Source: Cycloclasticus sp. (lineage in GTDB: Bacteria; Pseudomonadota; Gammaproteobacteria; Methylococcales; Cycloclasticaceae). Taken from it: a stretch of DNA of 6,010 nt. The notes beneath the pieces are model-generated. The model saw nothing but the letters and a program-made list of their open reading frames with translations. It was not told where the DNA came from and searched no databases. The translations under genes were made by a program, and so were the position numbers. The DNA lies in assembly GCA_012960055.1 (NCBI GenBank), contig DUCA01000047.1, forward strand, positions 463-6,472. Reading direction: 5' to 3'. Shown here in pieces: positions 4,649-6,010 of the stretch. Each line of letters starts with the position of its first letter. The stretch's first letter is position 1.

Positions 4649-5515
4649 ATGATAAGAAGCATGACGGCTTTCGCAAGTTGCGAGGCAGATGTCGAAAGTT
4701 ATACGTTGATTTGGGAAATTAGGTCAGTGAATCATCGTTATTTAGATGTTTCGCCACGTTTGCCCGAAATATTTAGATCTATCGAGCCCTTGGTGCGAGA
4801 AGCCGTTGGCAAACATTTGAAGCGTGGCAAAATTGACTGCAATCTGTTTTACCGTAAGGATAAACAAGGCGAAGAAAGTATTGAGATTAATGAAGGGCGT
4901 TTAAATCAGCTTTTAAATGCGGCGACTAAAATCGAAAGTAAGATGAATCAGTTTCAAGCCATTTCACCGTTGGATATATTACGTTGGCCTGGTATTCAGT
5001 CTGAGGTCGGTGAAGATATGGAGCCTGTGCATGCAGCAGCGGTTACCTTATTACACGAAGCGTTAGCACAATTGGTCGAATCACGTGAACGTGAAGGTGC
5101 GGAAATCACTAACATGGTGGACTCACGTTGTAGCCTAATTCAAGAACAAATGCTGATTGCTAAAAGTCGTTTGCCTGAAGTACAAGCGCAATTACGTGAA
5201 AAACTGCAGAAAAAAATCAATGATCTGTTGGAAGAACCCGAGCAAGCAAGGCTTGAGCAGGAATTGGTTTATTTCTTACAGAAGATGGATGTGGAAGAAG
5301 AGCTGGATAGGCTCGATGCGCATGTCAACGAAGTCAGGCGTATTCTTGGGCAATCAGAGCCGGTGGGTCGTCGTTTGGACTTCTTAATGCAAGAATTAAA
5401 CAGAGAAGCTAATACATTGGGTTCAAAGTCTGCGGACATACAAACAACCAATGTATCGGTGGAATTAAAAGTGTTGATTGAACAAATGCGTGAGCAAATT
5501 CAAAATATAGAATAA
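4649..5515 (+). CDS. yicC: YicC/YloC family endoribonuclease
   Basis: This 288-residue protein is almost the same length as E. coli YicC (287). It starts MIRSMTAFA, the usual family opening, which fixes the start at 4649 although only a weak GAGA-type ribosome site precedes it. The N-terminal YicC domain carries EIRSVNHRYLDVSPRLPE (23-40) and a basic segment near LKRGKIDCNLFYRKD. The C-terminal DUF1732 domain shows EEELDRLDAHVNEVRRIL (216-233) and GRRLDFLMQELNREANTLGSKSADI (240-264), with conserved acidic, His and Arg residues. Between them lies a long charged, probably coiled-coil region (about 130-215). Members of the family have been shown to be metal-dependent endoribonucleases, and E. 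coli YicC affects small-RNA (RyhB) decay. It is divergent from rph and 15 bases upstream of gmk, so probably co-transcribed with gmk. Confidence 0.95.
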   Translation: MIRSMTAFASCEADVESYTLIWEIRSVNHRYLDVSPRLPEIFRSIEPLVREAVGKHLKRGKIDCNLFYRKDKQGEESIEINEGRLNQLLNAATKIESKMNQFQAISPLDILRWPGIQSEVGEDMEPVHAAAVTLLHEALAQLVESREREGAEITNMVDSRCSLIQEQMLIAKSRLPEVQAQLREKLQKKINDLLEEPEQARLEQELVYFLQKMDVEEELDRLDAHVNEVRRILGQSEPVGRRLDFLMQELNREANTLGSKSADIQTTNVSVELKVLIEQMREQIQNIE

Positions 5516-5519
5516 ATGA

Positions 5520-5523
5520 AAGG
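5520..5523 (+). promoter_or_regulatory. Ribosome binding site deciding the gmk start
   Basis: AAGG lies 7 bases before GTG 5531, a good Shine-Dalgarno distance. The in-frame ATG at 5516 has no such sequence upstream, only A/T-rich yicC 3' codons. This favours GTG 5531 as the gmk start. Confidence 0.6.
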
Positions 5524-5530
5524 TAGAACG

Positions 5531-6010
5531 GTGACAGCAACAGGGCAATTATTTATCGTTTCAGCGCCATCAGGGGCGGGGAAAACGAGTTTGGTAAAAG
5601 CGTTATTAGAGGTGCTTAACGGCATTGAGGTATCGGTGTCCCATACGACGAGAACGCAACGTTCGGGAGAAACGGCGGATGTCGATTATCACTTCACTGA
5701 AATGCTTGAATTTCAGGCGATTGTTGAGCAAGACGGTTTTTTGGAGCACGCGACGGTGTTTGGTAATTCATATGGCACATCGTGTGCGCTAGTCGAAGAA
5801 AAGTTAGCGCAAGGCATTGATGTTATTTTGGAAATTGATTGGCAGGGTGCTGAACAGGTGCGCAAGGTGAAGGGAAGCAGTTGTTCGGTATTTATTTTGC
5901 CGCCGTCTAAGGCAGTTCTTGAAGATCGCTTAAGGGGTCGTGGGCAAGACAGTGATGAGATTATCGAGCAGCGAATGCGTACGGCTGTTGATGAGATGTC
6001 GCATTTTGAC
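5531..6010 (+). CDS. gmk: Guanylate kinase (3' partial)
   Basis: The frame is open to the window end, giving 160 residues of a protein about 207 long in E. coli; the last 45 or so are missing. It phosphorylates GMP to GDP with ATP. The P-loop APSGAGKT is at residues 12-19. The GMP site includes Ser37, Arg41, Arg44, Glu47 and Tyr53 in the SVSHTTRTQRSGE region, then LEHATVFGNSYGTS (71-84) and EIDWQG (101-106, Asp103). The lid and ATP region RLRGRGQDSDEIIEQRM is at 133-149. GTG 5531 is chosen because AAGG lies 7 bases upstream and the resulting N-terminus is only one residue longer than in E. coli; ATG 5516 would add five residues. One oddity is Asp50 where the family signature normally has Gly or Ala. 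It starts 15 bases after yicC, in an operon arrangement known from many bacteria. Confidence 0.96.
   Translation, partial: MTATGQLFIVSAPSGAGKTSLVKALLEVLNGIEVSVSHTTRTQRSGETADVDYHFTEMLEFQAIVEQDGFLEHATVFGNSYGTSCALVEEKLAQGIDVILEIDWQGAEQVRKVKGSSCSVFILPPSKAVLEDRLRGRGQDSDEIIEQRMRTAVDEMSHFD

Noticed and set aside
5157..5451. Open frames on both strands inside yicC
   Set aside because: The + frame (5157-5387) and - frame (5269-5451) are out-of-frame shadows of the conserved C-terminal YicC domain.

Overview
The window is chromosomal DNA from a gammaproteobacterium of moderate GC content. The evidence is the set of close matches to gammaproteobacterial proteins (RNase PH, RdgB, HemW, PyrE, YicC, Gmk) and the yicC-gmk / rph divergent arrangement typical of that class. 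A marine Thiotrichales-like lineage would fit, but the sequence alone does not fix the genus. Nothing suggests a phage, transposon, CRISPR array or RNA gene.

Left part (1-958, + strand): the window opens inside the 3' end of an aldehyde:ferredoxin oxidoreductase (AOR) family gene, which ends at a strong intrinsic terminator. Next is a small MoaD/ThiS-type sulfur-carrier gene ending in Gly-Gly. It overlaps by one base (TAATG) a 98-residue gene I cannot name, whose product ends in Gly-Gly-Gly. Together they look like a tungsten- or molybdenum-pterin aldehyde oxidation module with its own cofactor-related accessory genes.

Middle (955-4346, - strand): one tightly packed gene series is read leftwards: rph (RNase PH), rdgB (XTP/ITP pyrophosphatase), hemW (radical-SAM-type heme chaperone), a CPXCG zinc-ribbon protein and pyrE (orotate phosphoribosyltransferase). 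The first four genes overlap by 1-4 bases, so they should be co-transcribed and translationally coupled. pyrE is set off by 89 bases that contain an unusual cluster of inverted repeats and a possible promoter. The pyrE stop codon shares the palindrome CTAG with the stop of the convergent 98-residue gene, with no terminator between them.

Right part (4347-6010): a 302-base divergent intergenic region carries a perfect TATAAT -10 box on each strand, one for rph and one for yicC. yicC (YicC/YloC-type endoribonuclease) is followed after 15 bases by gmk (guanylate kinase), which runs off the end of the window with 160 residues visible.

The housekeeping genes share themes of RNA 3' processing and turnover (rph, yicC) and nucleotide metabolism and sanitation (rdgB, pyrE, gmk). 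Most of the window is ordinary. The points most worth checking are the repeat cluster upstream of pyrE and the unnamed Gly-ending partner of the sulfur carrier.
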